From Lysobacter prati (GTDB lineage: Bacteria; Pseudomonadota; Gammaproteobacteria; Xanthomonadales; Xanthomonadaceae): DNA of 64,000 bases. The position numbers were made by a program, and so were the translations under genes. The notes below the pieces were generated by a model. It was not told the DNA's origin, searched no databases, and saw only the letters and a list, made by a program, of their open reading frames with translations. This document shows, piece by piece, positions 18,410-25,131 of the stretch. The DNA is taken from NCBI RefSeq assembly GCF_009765215.1, contig NZ_VLNV01000004.1, positions 356,682-420,681 of the forward strand, read 5' to 3'. Position 1 is the stretch's first letter; each line of letters begins with the position of its first letter.

Positions 18410-18438
18410 GCTTTAACCACCTTTTAACCTTTGCGCAA
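18410..18438 (-). promoter_or_regulatory. Candidate promoter and direct repeat upstream of the second TonB receptor
   Basis: On the minus strand TTGCGC (18433-18438) lies 17 bases from TAAAGC (18410-18415). Overlapping it are two copies of GGTTAAA (18423-18429 and 18412-18418) with an 11-base period, about one helical turn, which could be a regulator site. Confidence 0.35.
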
Positions 18439-18503
18439 TACCTTCACAAGCTTTGCCATGTCTGCTGTGATGGCGGTTTTATCGCCGAATGACGCCCGTC
18501 ACA

Positions 18504-18929
18504 CTAGCGGAATCGGGCTTCCAGCCATTGCAGCGTGCGTGAAACCGGGGTCGCCGCGAGCACCAGACCGGCCAGGACGCCGAGGGAATTGGCCAGGGCA
18601 TCGGCCGAATCTGCGCGGCGGGAGACTGTCAGGGCACCCTGTGCGACCTCCAGGCCGACGCCCAGGGCGATCAGGGCAACGGCGACCAGCGCCTGCAGCC
18701 GGCGCCGCTCCAACAGCATCACCGCATAGCCGCTGAGCACGAAATAGGCGAGGAAGTGTTCGAGCTTGTCGACCCCGTCGAACGGGGGCGTCGGCAGGTC
18801 GGAGGCCGCCAGCAGCGAGGTCACCACCACCGCTGCGACCATCAGTAGCCACAGGCCCGACCACAGCCAGGGCCAGCGCAAGTCGCGGAACAACTTCCCG
18901 GACGGAGGCGCCACCGACGGGACCGTCAC
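18504..18929 (-). CDS. VanZ family protein
   Basis: 141-residue membrane protein with four transmembrane helices (about 22-42, 60-75, 80-98 and 110-128). The VanZ motif appears as DKLEHFLAYFVLSGYAV and GVGLEVAQGALTVSRRADSADALANSLG. Family members modify envelope properties, in some Gram-positives giving teicoplanin resistance; the role in proteobacteria is unknown. It starts at GTG and overlaps the stop of the methyltransferase gene by four bases (GTGA), indicating translational coupling. Confidence 0.85.
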   Translation of the reverse strand: MTVPSVAPPSGKLFRDLRWPWLWSGLWLLMVAAVVVTSLLAASDLPTPPFDGVDKLEHFLAYFVLSGYAVMLLERRRLQALVAVALIALGVGLEVAQGALTVSRRADSADALANSLGVLAGLVLAATPVSRTLQWLEARFR

Positions 18930-20104
18930 AGGCGGAAGCTCAGGTCACCGGCGAGGAAGGCGGCGCCGAACTCGACCCCCTTCTCGAAGCCCATCACCTG
19001 GAAGCGCTCGCCCATCTCGCTCGGCAGGGTCAGGCGCTTGACCTCCTGGGTGCGGCGCAGGCGCTCGCCTTCGTCGGCGATGCGCTCGATGCGCTCGAGC
19101 ACCTCGGCCAGGCCGTTGCCGAGCAGGAAACTGGCCTGCGAGCAGTAGCCGGCGAAATCGAAACCGGCCGACACGCCTGCTTCGGCCAGCGCGGTGAAGT
19201 CGACCGATGCGGTCAGGTCCTGCAAGCCCGGCCACAGCAGTGGCTCGTTGTGCATGCGGTGGCGGTAGAACGCGCGCAGCGTTCCGTCGTTGCGCTCGGG
19301 CAGGTAGTACTCGCCGCGCACATAGCCATAATCGACGAACAGCATCGCGCCGCTGCGCATGCCGCCCGACACCGCCTGCACCCAGTAGGGCAACTGCGGC
19401 AGCGTCTCGGAGCGGAAACCGGCCTCGAACTCGCGCCCGAGGTTGCGTTCGAGATGGCGCACGGCATTGCCCAGGAACGCGTCGGCCGGGCGCAGCACGC
19501 GGATCAGCGCGCCGTCCTCGATCGCCACGTGTTCCTCGTAGACCTCGCCGGCCTCCATGGCGAAGCGCGGCGTCGGCAGGGCATCGATGACTTCGTTGGC
19601 GAACAGCACGCCGTCCCAGTCGTCGTTGAAAGGCGCGTCGAGCCATTCGACCAGTTCGAACAACGGCGGCGTCAGTCGCTCCTGCAGGCGCTCGCGCTGG
19701 CGTTCGCGCAGCTCGGCGCTCGGCTCGAGGATGGCGTAGCGGTCGGGCAGCGCATCGAGTTCCATCAGGCGCTTGAGCGCGACCTCGGCGAAGGCACCGG
19801 TGCCGCCGCCCAGCTCCAGGAAACGTCCGCCCGCACCGATCTGCTGCAGCACCGGGGCGACGCTTGCGGCGACGCAGGCGGCGAAGATCGGGCCGATCTC
19901 GGGCGCGGTGACGAAGTCGCCGCTTTCGCCGAACTTGCTGGCGCCGGCGCTGTAGTAGCCCAGGCCGGGCGCGTACAGGGCCAGCTCCATGAAGCGCGAA
20001 AACGGGATGGCCCCGCCGTTGCCGGCGATCTGGGCGCGGATGAGGGTGTCGAGGCGGGCGCTGTGCGCCAGGGCGTCGGCGTCTGGGGGAGGAAGTGACG
20101 ACAT
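18926..20104 (-). CDS. MidA/NDUFAF7-family SAM-dependent methyltransferase
   Basis: 392 residues. The SAM-binding motif is FLELGGGTGAFAEVAL near residue 97. Family landmarks are the N-terminal IPFSRFMELALYAPGLGYYSAGASKFGESGDFVTAPEIGPIFAA (in part) and VLFANEVIDALP after the SAM motif. The mitochondrial relative NDUFAF7 methylates an arginine of complex I subunit NDUFS2; the bacterial target is unproven. It is divergent from the pteridine reductase with 59 bases between starts and coupled to vanZ downstream. Confidence 0.9.
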   Translation of the reverse strand: MSSLPPPDADALAHSARLDTLIRAQIAGNGGAIPFSRFMELALYAPGLGYYSAGASKFGESGDFVTAPEIGPIFAACVAASVAPVLQQIGAGGRFLELGGGTGAFAEVALKRLMELDALPDRYAILEPSAELRERQRERLQERLTPPLFELVEWLDAPFNDDWDGVLFANEVIDALPTPRFAMEAGEVYEEHVAIEDGALIRVLRPADAFLGNAVRHLERNLGREFEAGFRSETLPQLPYWVQAVSGGMRSGAMLFVDYGYVRGEYYLPERNDGTLRAFYRHRMHNEPLLWPGLQDLTASVDFTALAEAGVSAGFDFAGYCSQASFLLGNGLAEVLERIERIADEGERLRRTQEVKRLTLPSEMGERFQVMGFEKGVEFGAAFLAGDLSFRL

Positions 20105-20150
20105 GGGCGCGATTATCCCCGACCCGGACGCAGGAAAGATGCAGGCACCC

Positions 20151-20156
20151 TAGAAT
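20151..20156 (+). promoter_or_regulatory. -10 element placing the pteridine reductase transcript start at its ATG
   Basis: TAGAAT followed by seven bases and ATG at 20164, the same spacing as for slt. No Shine-Dalgarno in the interval. Confidence 0.5.
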
Positions 20157-20163
20157 CGGTGCC

Positions 20164-20904
20164 ATGCCAGCAGCCCACCCCGTCGCCCTGATCACCGGCA
20201 GCGCCAAGCGCATCGGCGCGCAGATCGCGCGCACCCTGCATGGCGCCGGCTACGACCTCGCCCTGCACTACCGCAGCTCGCGCGCCGATGTGGAGGCGTT
20301 GGCCGGCGAACTGGAAGGCGTCCGCGCCGGCAGCACGCAGCTGTTGCAGGCCGACCTGGGCGAGTTCGACCGTCTGCCGGAACTGATCGCTCAGACGGTG
20401 GGCCACTTTGGCCGGCTCGACGCGCTGGTCAACAACGCCTCGAGTTTCACCCCGACCCCGATCGGCACGGCGACGCCGGCGCAATGGGACCAGGTGTTCG
20501 CCAGCAATGCGCGCGCGCCGTTCTTCCTCGCCCAGGCCGCGGCCCCGCACCTGCGCGCGGCGCACGGCGGCATCGTCAATCTCACCGACATCTACGGTGA
20601 GCGTCCCTTGCGCGGGCATTCGCTGTACTGCATGGCCAAAGCGTCGTTGCTGATGATGACGCGATCGCTGGCGCTCGAGCTCGCGCCCGAGGTTCGCGTC
20701 AATGCGGTATCGCCGGGCGCGATCCTGTGGCCGGAGGACTCGGCCAATGCCGCTGCGCAGGAGGCGATGCTGGGTCGCACGCCGATGGGGCGTACCGGCA
20801 CGCCGGCGGAAGTGGCCGAAGCGGTGCGCTGGCTGCTGGTGGATGCGCGGTACAGCACCGGGCAGGTGCTGCATCTGGATGGCGGAAGGCTGCTGAACGC
20901 CTGA
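20164..20904 (+). CDS. Pteridine reductase (FolM/PTR1-like short-chain dehydrogenase)
   Basis: 246 residues. Reduces dihydro- or fully oxidised pteridines with NADPH. The N-terminus has the SDR cofactor motif in the pteridine-reductase form, ALITGSAKRIGAQIA, with the Arg that marks NADPH-preferring PTR1/FolM enzymes; the NNAS motif (NNASSF) and the Tyr-x3-Lys pair in YCMAKAS are present. The final LHLDGGRLL is typical. A longer frame from 20095 overlaps the divergent gene and is rejected. folK and folB lie 1-2 kb downstream, supporting a role in tetrahydropteridine or folate metabolism. Confidence 0.9.
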   Translation: MPAAHPVALITGSAKRIGAQIARTLHGAGYDLALHYRSSRADVEALAGELEGVRAGSTQLLQADLGEFDRLPELIAQTVGHFGRLDALVNNASSFTPTPIGTATPAQWDQVFASNARAPFFLAQAAAPHLRAAHGGIVNLTDIYGERPLRGHSLYCMAKASLLMMTRSLALELAPEVRVNAVSPGAILWPEDSANAAAQEAMLGRTPMGRTGTPAEVAEAVRWLLVDARYSTGQVLHLDGGRLLNA

Positions 20905-20905
20905 G

Positions 20906-20932
20906 CCCCTCTCCCCATGGCAGGGAGAGGGG
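20906..20932. terminator. CCCCTCTCCC hairpin between convergent genes
   Basis: Arms CCCCTCTCCC (20906-20915) and GGGAGAGGGG (20923-20932) around a seven-base loop, between the convergent pteridine reductase and DUF6159 genes. No long T-run; a member of the repeat family also seen at 7371-7396. Confidence 0.55.
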
Positions 20933-20942
20933 AGGCTTGTGC

Positions 20943-21773
20943 TTACTTCGCCGCGAACGCGTGCTCCAGGCGCAGGTCCTGGAACTCCGGCGGCGTCTCA
21001 CCCTGCGTCGCATAGCGATACAGCGCAGCCGAGTAGATACCCGACAGTGCCGCCTGGTAGACCCCCAGCAGCAGCAGCGCGATCACGAACACGACCACGA
21101 TCACGACCGCCAGGCCCATCGACAACTGCGCGGCGACGAATGCGATCAAGGCACCGACCAGAACCACGCCGAACATGATCAGGCTGAAGGCCAGGCCGAT
21201 GCCGACATTGCCGATGGCGTTTTCGCCCCAGGTATGGCGCAGCAGGCCGGCACTCTTCTTCAGCGCTTCGACCGGACCGATCTCCTCGCTGACCAGCACC
21301 GGCGCGACCAGGAAGGTCGCCAGCGTCCACGCCGCACCCAGGCCGCTGCCGAGCATGCGCACGAGGAAGTTGTTCTCCTTGTTGCGCAGCGCCTGCAGCA
21401 GCATGCCCACCGTTGCCGCGATCGCGGCATACCCCAGGATCGCCGGCAGTCGCGCCTTGGCGGCGTTGATGCCGTCAGCCAGGGTCGGATCGCCGCCTTC
21501 CAGGCGGATCATCGCCGCGCCGACCAGGGCGCAGTTGAAGAAAATGATCACCGTGTACTGGCAGAAGTAGAAGATGAACATCCAGACCATGCCGGTCACG
21601 CCGAACCCGTGCTGGAAAATGCGCCAGCCCAGCATCGGCACCATGAACGTCGCCAGCACCACCAGCGTCGCCAGTGCCGACACGATCGGGAAGATCATCA
21701 GCTCCTTGTCCGAGCGCAACACCGCCGCACTCGCCTTCACCAGCTCCCAACTGCGCGAGAACTTCTCGAACAT
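20943..21773 (-). CDS. DUF6159 family membrane protein
   Basis: 276 residues from ATG at 21773 (MFEKFSRSWELVKASAAVLR), with AAGGGGA just upstream. Several transmembrane segments: about 27-52, 65-90, 118-140, 150-170, 195-222 and 228-252. The opening FSRSWELVKASAAVLRSDKELMIFPIVS is diagnostic of this uncharacterised family. An in-frame ATG at 21875 would prepend a Pro/Arg-rich segment coded by repeat DNA and is rejected. Confidence 0.85.
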   Translation of the reverse strand: MFEKFSRSWELVKASAAVLRSDKELMIFPIVSALATLVVLATFMVPMLGWRIFQHGFGVTGMVWMFIFYFCQYTVIIFFNCALVGAAMIRLEGGDPTLADGINAAKARLPAILGYAAIAATVGMLLQALRNKENNFLVRMLGSGLGAAWTLATFLVAPVLVSEEIGPVEALKKSAGLLRHTWGENAIGNVGIGLAFSLIMFGVVLVGALIAFVAAQLSMGLAVVIVVVFVIALLLLGVYQAALSGIYSAALYRYATQGETPPEFQDLRLEHAFAAK

Positions 21774-21882
21774 CGCAATCCCCTTGCTGATCCCCCATGG
21801 ACCGAGAGCGCATCCTCGGGCCGCGCGGCGGCGAGGGCAAGTGGGGTGGGGGCCAAAACCGGACGGCGGGCCCATTTGCCCC

Positions 21883-22019
21883 CGTCATTCCCGCGTAGGC
21901 GGGAATCCAAGGACGTCACCTTTGCCCGTCATTCCCGCGAAGGCGGGAACCCAGTGTCGCTGGCTCTGCCACCACGCAACAGCGCACGTCCTTGGATTCC
22001 CGCCTACGCGGGAATGACG
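21883..22019. repeat. REP cluster: 34-bp inverted pair plus a middle copy
   Basis: A 34-base element starting CGTCATTCCCGCGTAGG (21883-21916) is repeated as a perfect inverted copy at 21986-22019. A third, diverged copy in direct orientation (GTCATTCCCGCGAAGG...) lies at 21928-21952. Each copy is itself a CCCGC/GCGGG hairpin. The array fills the 255-base gap between folK and the DUF6159 gene. Confidence 0.9.
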
Positions 22020-22028
22020 GCGTCGGGC

Positions 22029-22511
22029 TTAGAGCGGAACCGCCTCCCACACCGCGGCATGCTCCGGATGTGCCGCCCAAAGCTGCGCCAGCGTCTGGCC
22101 GCTGCCGGGCACCGCCACGTCGGGCGCGATCTCCGCCAGCGGCCGCAGCACGAAGGCGTGCTTGAGTTCCGGCCGCGGTATGCGCAGGTTGCCGCTGCCT
22201 TCCAGCACGCGGTCGTCGAACAGCACGATGTCGATATCGAGCGTGCGATCGCCGTAGCGGGGACCGCTGCGGTCGCGACCGTGCCGGTCTTCCAGTTCGT
22301 GCAACCAGGTGTTGAGCGCCTGCGGTTCCAGGTCGGTGGCGATGATCGCCGCGGCATTATAGAAATCGGGCCCATCGAACCCGACCGCGCGGGTGCGATA
22401 CACCGCCGACAGCACGACGTCGCCGAAACGCTCGCGCAGTGCCGCGACCGCGGCGCGCAGATGGGTGATGGCGTCGACGTTGCTGCCGAGGCTCACGTAG
22501 GCAAGGCTCAT
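22029..22511 (-). CDS. folK: 2-amino-4-hydroxy-6-hydroxymethyldihydropteridine diphosphokinase
   Basis: 160 residues from ATG at 22511 (MSLAYVSLGSN). Transfers pyrophosphate from ATP to 6-hydroxymethyl-7,8-dihydropterin in folate synthesis. The HPPK signature is complete: YVSLGSN, FYNAAA, and RYGDRTLDIDIVLFDD with the catalytic Asp pair, followed by IPRPELKHAFVLRPLAEIAP. Starts seven bases after the folB stop, so the two are co-translated. Confidence 0.95.
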   Translation of the reverse strand: MSLAYVSLGSNVDAITHLRAAVAALRERFGDVVLSAVYRTRAVGFDGPDFYNAAAIIATDLEPQALNTWLHELEDRHGRDRSGPRYGDRTLDIDIVLFDDRVLEGSGNLRIPRPELKHAFVLRPLAEIAPDVAVPGSGQTLAQLWAAHPEHAAVWEAVPL

Positions 22512-22518
22512 TCGAAGC

Positions 22519-22872
22519 TCAGCCGGCCGGACGGACGATGGACACGCCGACCGCGCGCGCACCGCGCACCGCGCCGGGTTTGCTGAGCTTGAGGCGGACC
22601 TGCTTCACGCCGAACTCTTCGATGATGATCGCAGCCACGCGCTCGGCCAGCGTCTCGACCAGGCCGAAGTCCGACTGCGATACGTAGTCGACGATGCGCT
22701 TGCTGACCGCCTTGTAATTGAGCGTGTCTTCGATAGCGTCGCTGGCCGCCGGGATGCGGTTGTCGAAGGCCATCTCGATGTCGAACACGAGCGGCTGGCG
22801 GATGCGCCGCTCCCAGTCGTAGATGCCGATCAGCGCCTCGATCTCGAGGCCTTCGATGAAGACGTGGTCCAT
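22519..22872 (-). CDS. folB: Dihydroneopterin aldolase
   Basis: 117 residues. Converts 7,8-dihydroneopterin into 6-hydroxymethyl-7,8-dihydropterin and glycolaldehyde, the substrate of the adjacent folK product. Family motifs are VFIEGLEIEALIGIYDWER (substrate-binding Glu and Tyr region), LNYKAVSKRI, VETLAERVA (conserved Glu) and KLSKPGAVRGARAVGV (catalytic Lys in LSKP). It follows tsaD by 38 bases on the same strand. Confidence 0.95.
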   Translation of the reverse strand: MDHVFIEGLEIEALIGIYDWERRIRQPLVFDIEMAFDNRIPAASDAIEDTLNYKAVSKRIVDYVSQSDFGLVETLAERVAAIIIEEFGVKQVRLKLSKPGAVRGARAVGVSIVRPAG

Positions 22873-22910
22873 GGGGGCAATGGCCGCAACGGTGTCAGGG
22901 GTGGGGAATG

Positions 22911-23945
22911 TTACGGCGAACCCACGACTTCCAGCGTCGCCATGTCCCAGCGCGGCGTCACGCGCACGGCCAGGTCACCGTGCTGCCCGGCCTGCAGCCG
23001 CAGCGCGCCGGCGAAGGCGATCATCGCGCCGTTGTCGGTGCAGAACGCCGGTCGCGGGAAGCTGACGCGGCCACCGCGCTTGCCTGCCATCTCCTCCAGC
23101 CGCGCGCGCAGGCGCTTGTTGGCGCCGACGCCGCCAGCGACCACCAGGGTCTCGCAGCCGGCCGCATCCAGCGCCCGCCCGCACTTGATGGCCAGGGTCT
23201 CGACCACCGCATCCTCGAAGCCGCGGGCAATGTCGGCACGGGTCTGCTCGGCCTGGTCGCTGTCGCGCCAGGCCAGCAGCACCTGGGTCTTGAGGCCGCT
23301 GAAACTGAAATCCAGGCCAGGCCGGTCGGTCATCGGCCGCGAGAACCTGAACGTCCCGGGCCGGCCCTGTTCGGCCAGCGCGGCCAGCTGCGGGCCACCC
23401 GGGTACGGCAGGCCCATCAGCTTGGCGGTCTTGTCGAAGGCCTCGCCAGCGGCATCGTCCAGGGTCTCGCCGAGCAGGCGGTATTGGCCAATCGCCGCGA
23501 CGTGGACCAGCTGGGTATGGCCGCCGGAGACCAGCAAGGCCACGAACGGCGGTTCCGGGCGCCCGCGCTCGGGGTCGTCCTCCAGCAGCGGGGCCAGCAG
23601 ATGGCCTTCCATGTGGTGGACGCCGATCGCGGGGACGTCCAGCGCCCAGGCCATGGCGCGGGCCACGCCGGCCCCGACCATCAGCGCCCCGACCAGGCCG
23701 GGGCCCGCGGTATAGGCGACGCCATCAATATCGGTGGTGTCCAGGCCGGCCTCGGACAGGGTCTGGCGGACCAGCGGCAGCAGCTTGCGGACGTGGTCGC
23801 GGCTGGCCAGCTCGGGCACCACGCCGCCGTACTCGGCGTGCAGGGCAATCTGGCTGTACAAGGCGTGCGCGCGCAGCCCGGTGTCGGTGTCGTAGACGGC
23901 CACACCGGTCTCGTCGCAGCTGGTTTCGATGCCTAGGACTTTCAA
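22911..23945 (-). CDS. tsaD: tRNA N6-adenosine threonylcarbamoyltransferase
   Basis: Makes t6A37 in ANN-decoding tRNAs with TsaB, TsaC and TsaE. The conserved N-terminus [18 protein letters not shown] begins directly after a TTG codon at 23945; this start gives 344 residues, the normal family length. An ATG start at 24041 would add 32 residues (Pro-rich, no homology expected) and would begin within two bases of the -35 box of the divergent rpsU promoter. Metal-binding HHMEGH, the GGHTQLV segment and [10 protein letters not shown] are all present. First gene of a probable tsaD-folB-folK unit. Confidence 0.95.
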   Translation of the reverse strand: MKVLGIETSCDETGVAVYDTDTGLRAHALYSQIALHAEYGGVVPELASRDHVRKLLPLVRQTLSEAGLDTTDIDGVAYTAGPGLVGALMVGAGVARAMAWALDVPAIGVHHMEGHLLAPLLEDDPERGRPEPPFVALLVSGGHTQLVHVAAIGQYRLLGETLDDAAGEAFDKTAKLMGLPYPGGPQLAALAEQGRPGTFRFSRPMTDRPGLDFSFSGLKTQVLLAWRDSDQAEQTRADIARGFEDAVVETLAIKCGRALDAAGCETLVVAGGVGANKRLRARLEEMAGKRGGRVSFPRPAFCTDNGAMIAFAGALRLQAGQHGDLAVRVTPRWDMATLEVVGSP

Positions 23946-24042
23946 AGGTCGGGTTCCGGGGGGAGTAAAATGCTCCGGCAGCGCCCACAGAGGCGGTTCC
24001 GGATTGAAATCAAGCGCCTGCGCACTTGATGGGGGAACCATG

Positions 24043-24072
24043 TTGCACCTTCAAGGCGGCCATCGCTATAAT
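24043..24072 (+). promoter_or_regulatory. Sigma-70 promoter of rpsU
   Basis: TTGCAC (24043-24048), 18-base spacer, perfect TATAAT (24067-24072), giving a leader of about 45 bases to the ATG at 24124. This is the best-matching promoter in the window, as fits a highly expressed ribosomal protein gene. Confidence 0.85.
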
Positions 24073-24123
24073 GCGCGGCTCTTCCCCGGCCTGCCCGGGC
24101 CGGTTCCCGAAACGAGATTACGT

Positions 24124-24339
24124 ATGCCCAGCGTCAAAGTCCGCGAAAACGAGCCTTTTGAGTTTGCTCTGCGTCGCTTCAAGCGCACCTGCGAGAAGGC
24201 CGGCGTTCTGGCCGAGACCCGCAAGCGCGAGTTCTATGAGAAGCCGACCCAGGAACGCAAGCGCAAGGCCGCCGCAGCGGTGAAGCGCCAGGCGCGTCGC
24301 GCCTCGCGCGACGTGACCAAGCGTCAGCGCCTGTACTGA
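24124..24339 (+). CDS. rpsU: 30S ribosomal protein S21
   Basis: 71 residues, basic, with the bS21 signature [21 protein letters not shown] and the Arg/Lys-rich tail ending in RLY. Component of the small subunit near the anti-Shine-Dalgarno site and needed for initiation. A longer frame from 23929 runs through the promoter and is rejected. Followed by an intrinsic terminator, then yqeY and dnaG on the same strand: the first part of the macromolecular-synthesis operon order rpsU-dnaG-rpoD, but rpoD is not adjacent here. Confidence 0.97.
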   Translation: MPSVKVRENEPFEFALRRFKRTCEKAGVLAETRKREFYEKPTQERKRKAAAAVKRQARRASRDVTKRQRLY

Positions 24340-24390
24340 TCGCCCCAGCGGGCCCCGCGCAACGCGCGGACCCGTTATCGAGCGCATCAC

Positions 24391-24427
24391 ACAAGCCGGC
24401 CGCGCCCATGCGCCGCCGGCTTTTTGT
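24391..24427 (+). terminator. Intrinsic terminator/attenuator after rpsU
   Basis: AAGCCGGC (24393-24400) pairs with GCCGGCTT (24415-24422) and is followed by TTTTTGTGTTT. It lies 52 bases after the rpsU stop and would let rpsU be expressed well above yqeY. Confidence 0.85.
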
Positions 24428-24503
24428 GTTTCCGCGATTCTGGATTCACACCATTCACCTCGCGCCGCCCCAACCGGGCGGACGCCAGCCAGGGAGCTGC
24501 CCG

Positions 24504-24950
24504 ATGAGCCTCAAGACGCGACTCACCGATGACATGAAGGCCGCGATGAAGAGCGGCGACAAGCACAGCCTGGGCGTGATCCGCCTGATCAACGCCGGGA
24601 TCAAGCAGCGTGAAGTCGACGAGCGCATCGAGCTCGACGACACCGCCGTGATTGCCGTGCTCGACAAGATGATCAAGCAGCGCCGCGACTCGGTCAGCCA
24701 GTTCGAGGCGGCCAACCGCGAGGACCTGGCCCAGGTCGAGCGCGAGGAGATCGTGGTGATCGAGCGCTACGTGCCGGCCAAGATGGGCGAGGCCGAGATC
24801 CTGGCCGCGATCGACACCGCCATCGCCGAGACCGGTGCCACCGGCCCGGCCGACATGGGCAAGCTGATGGGCCCGCTCAAGGCCAAGCTGGCCGGCCAGG
24901 CCGACATGGGCCAGGTGTCGGTGCTGGTGAAGAAGCGCCTGGCGGGCTGA
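24504..24950 (+). CDS. yqeY: GatB/YqeY domain-containing protein
   Basis: 148 residues from ATG at 24504, with AGGGAG upstream. The YqeY fold resembles the tail domain of the GatB subunit of tRNA-dependent amidotransferase; its role is unknown, but it nearly always sits between rpsU and dnaG. Motifs visible are LKTRLTDDMKAAMKSGDKHSLGVIRLINAGIKQREVD (in part), VIERYVPAKM and the C-terminal ADMGQVSVLVKKRL. A longer frame from 24408 starts in the terminator and is rejected. Confidence 0.92.
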   Translation: MSLKTRLTDDMKAAMKSGDKHSLGVIRLINAGIKQREVDERIELDDTAVIAVLDKMIKQRRDSVSQFEAANREDLAQVEREEIVVIERYVPAKMGEAEILAAIDTAIAETGATGPADMGKLMGPLKAKLAGQADMGQVSVLVKKRLAG

Positions 24951-24957
24951 GTAAAAG

Positions 24958-25058
24958 AACCCGTTCGCCCTGAGCGTAGCGCCGAAGGCGCGAAGTCGAA
25001 GGGCCTGCAGGTAGCGGACCCTTCGACTCCGCTGCGCTACGCTCAGGGCGAACGGGTT
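24958..25058. repeat. Large inverted repeat with 24-bp perfect arms between yqeY and dnaG
   Basis: Outer arms 24958-24981 and 25035-25058 are perfect complements (AACCCGTTCGCCCTGAGC... on the left). An imperfect inner pair, GTCGAAGGG against CCCTTCGAC, continues the stem. Dispersed repeats containing CCCTGAGC and GTCGAAGGG are common in this family of bacteria. It may stabilise the yqeY 3' end or reduce read-through into dnaG. Confidence 0.85.
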
Positions 25059-25119
25059 ACTACCCTCCGCCCTTGCTGCGGAGTCGGAACCCCACCTCCC
25101 GAACCAGCGCAGGACGCGG

Positions 25120-25125
25120 TACAAA
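25120..25125 (+). promoter_or_regulatory. -10-like element before dnaG
   Basis: TACAAA followed by six bases and the ATG at 25132, with no Shine-Dalgarno in the interval. Candidate leaderless start, weaker than those at 11503 and 20151. Confidence 0.3.
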
Positions 25126-25131
25126 GCTCCG

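Noticed and set aside
24408-24503. N-terminal extension of yqeY
   Set aside because: The extension would be translated from the rpsU terminator; the ATG at 24504 has a good Shine-Dalgarno and matches family length.
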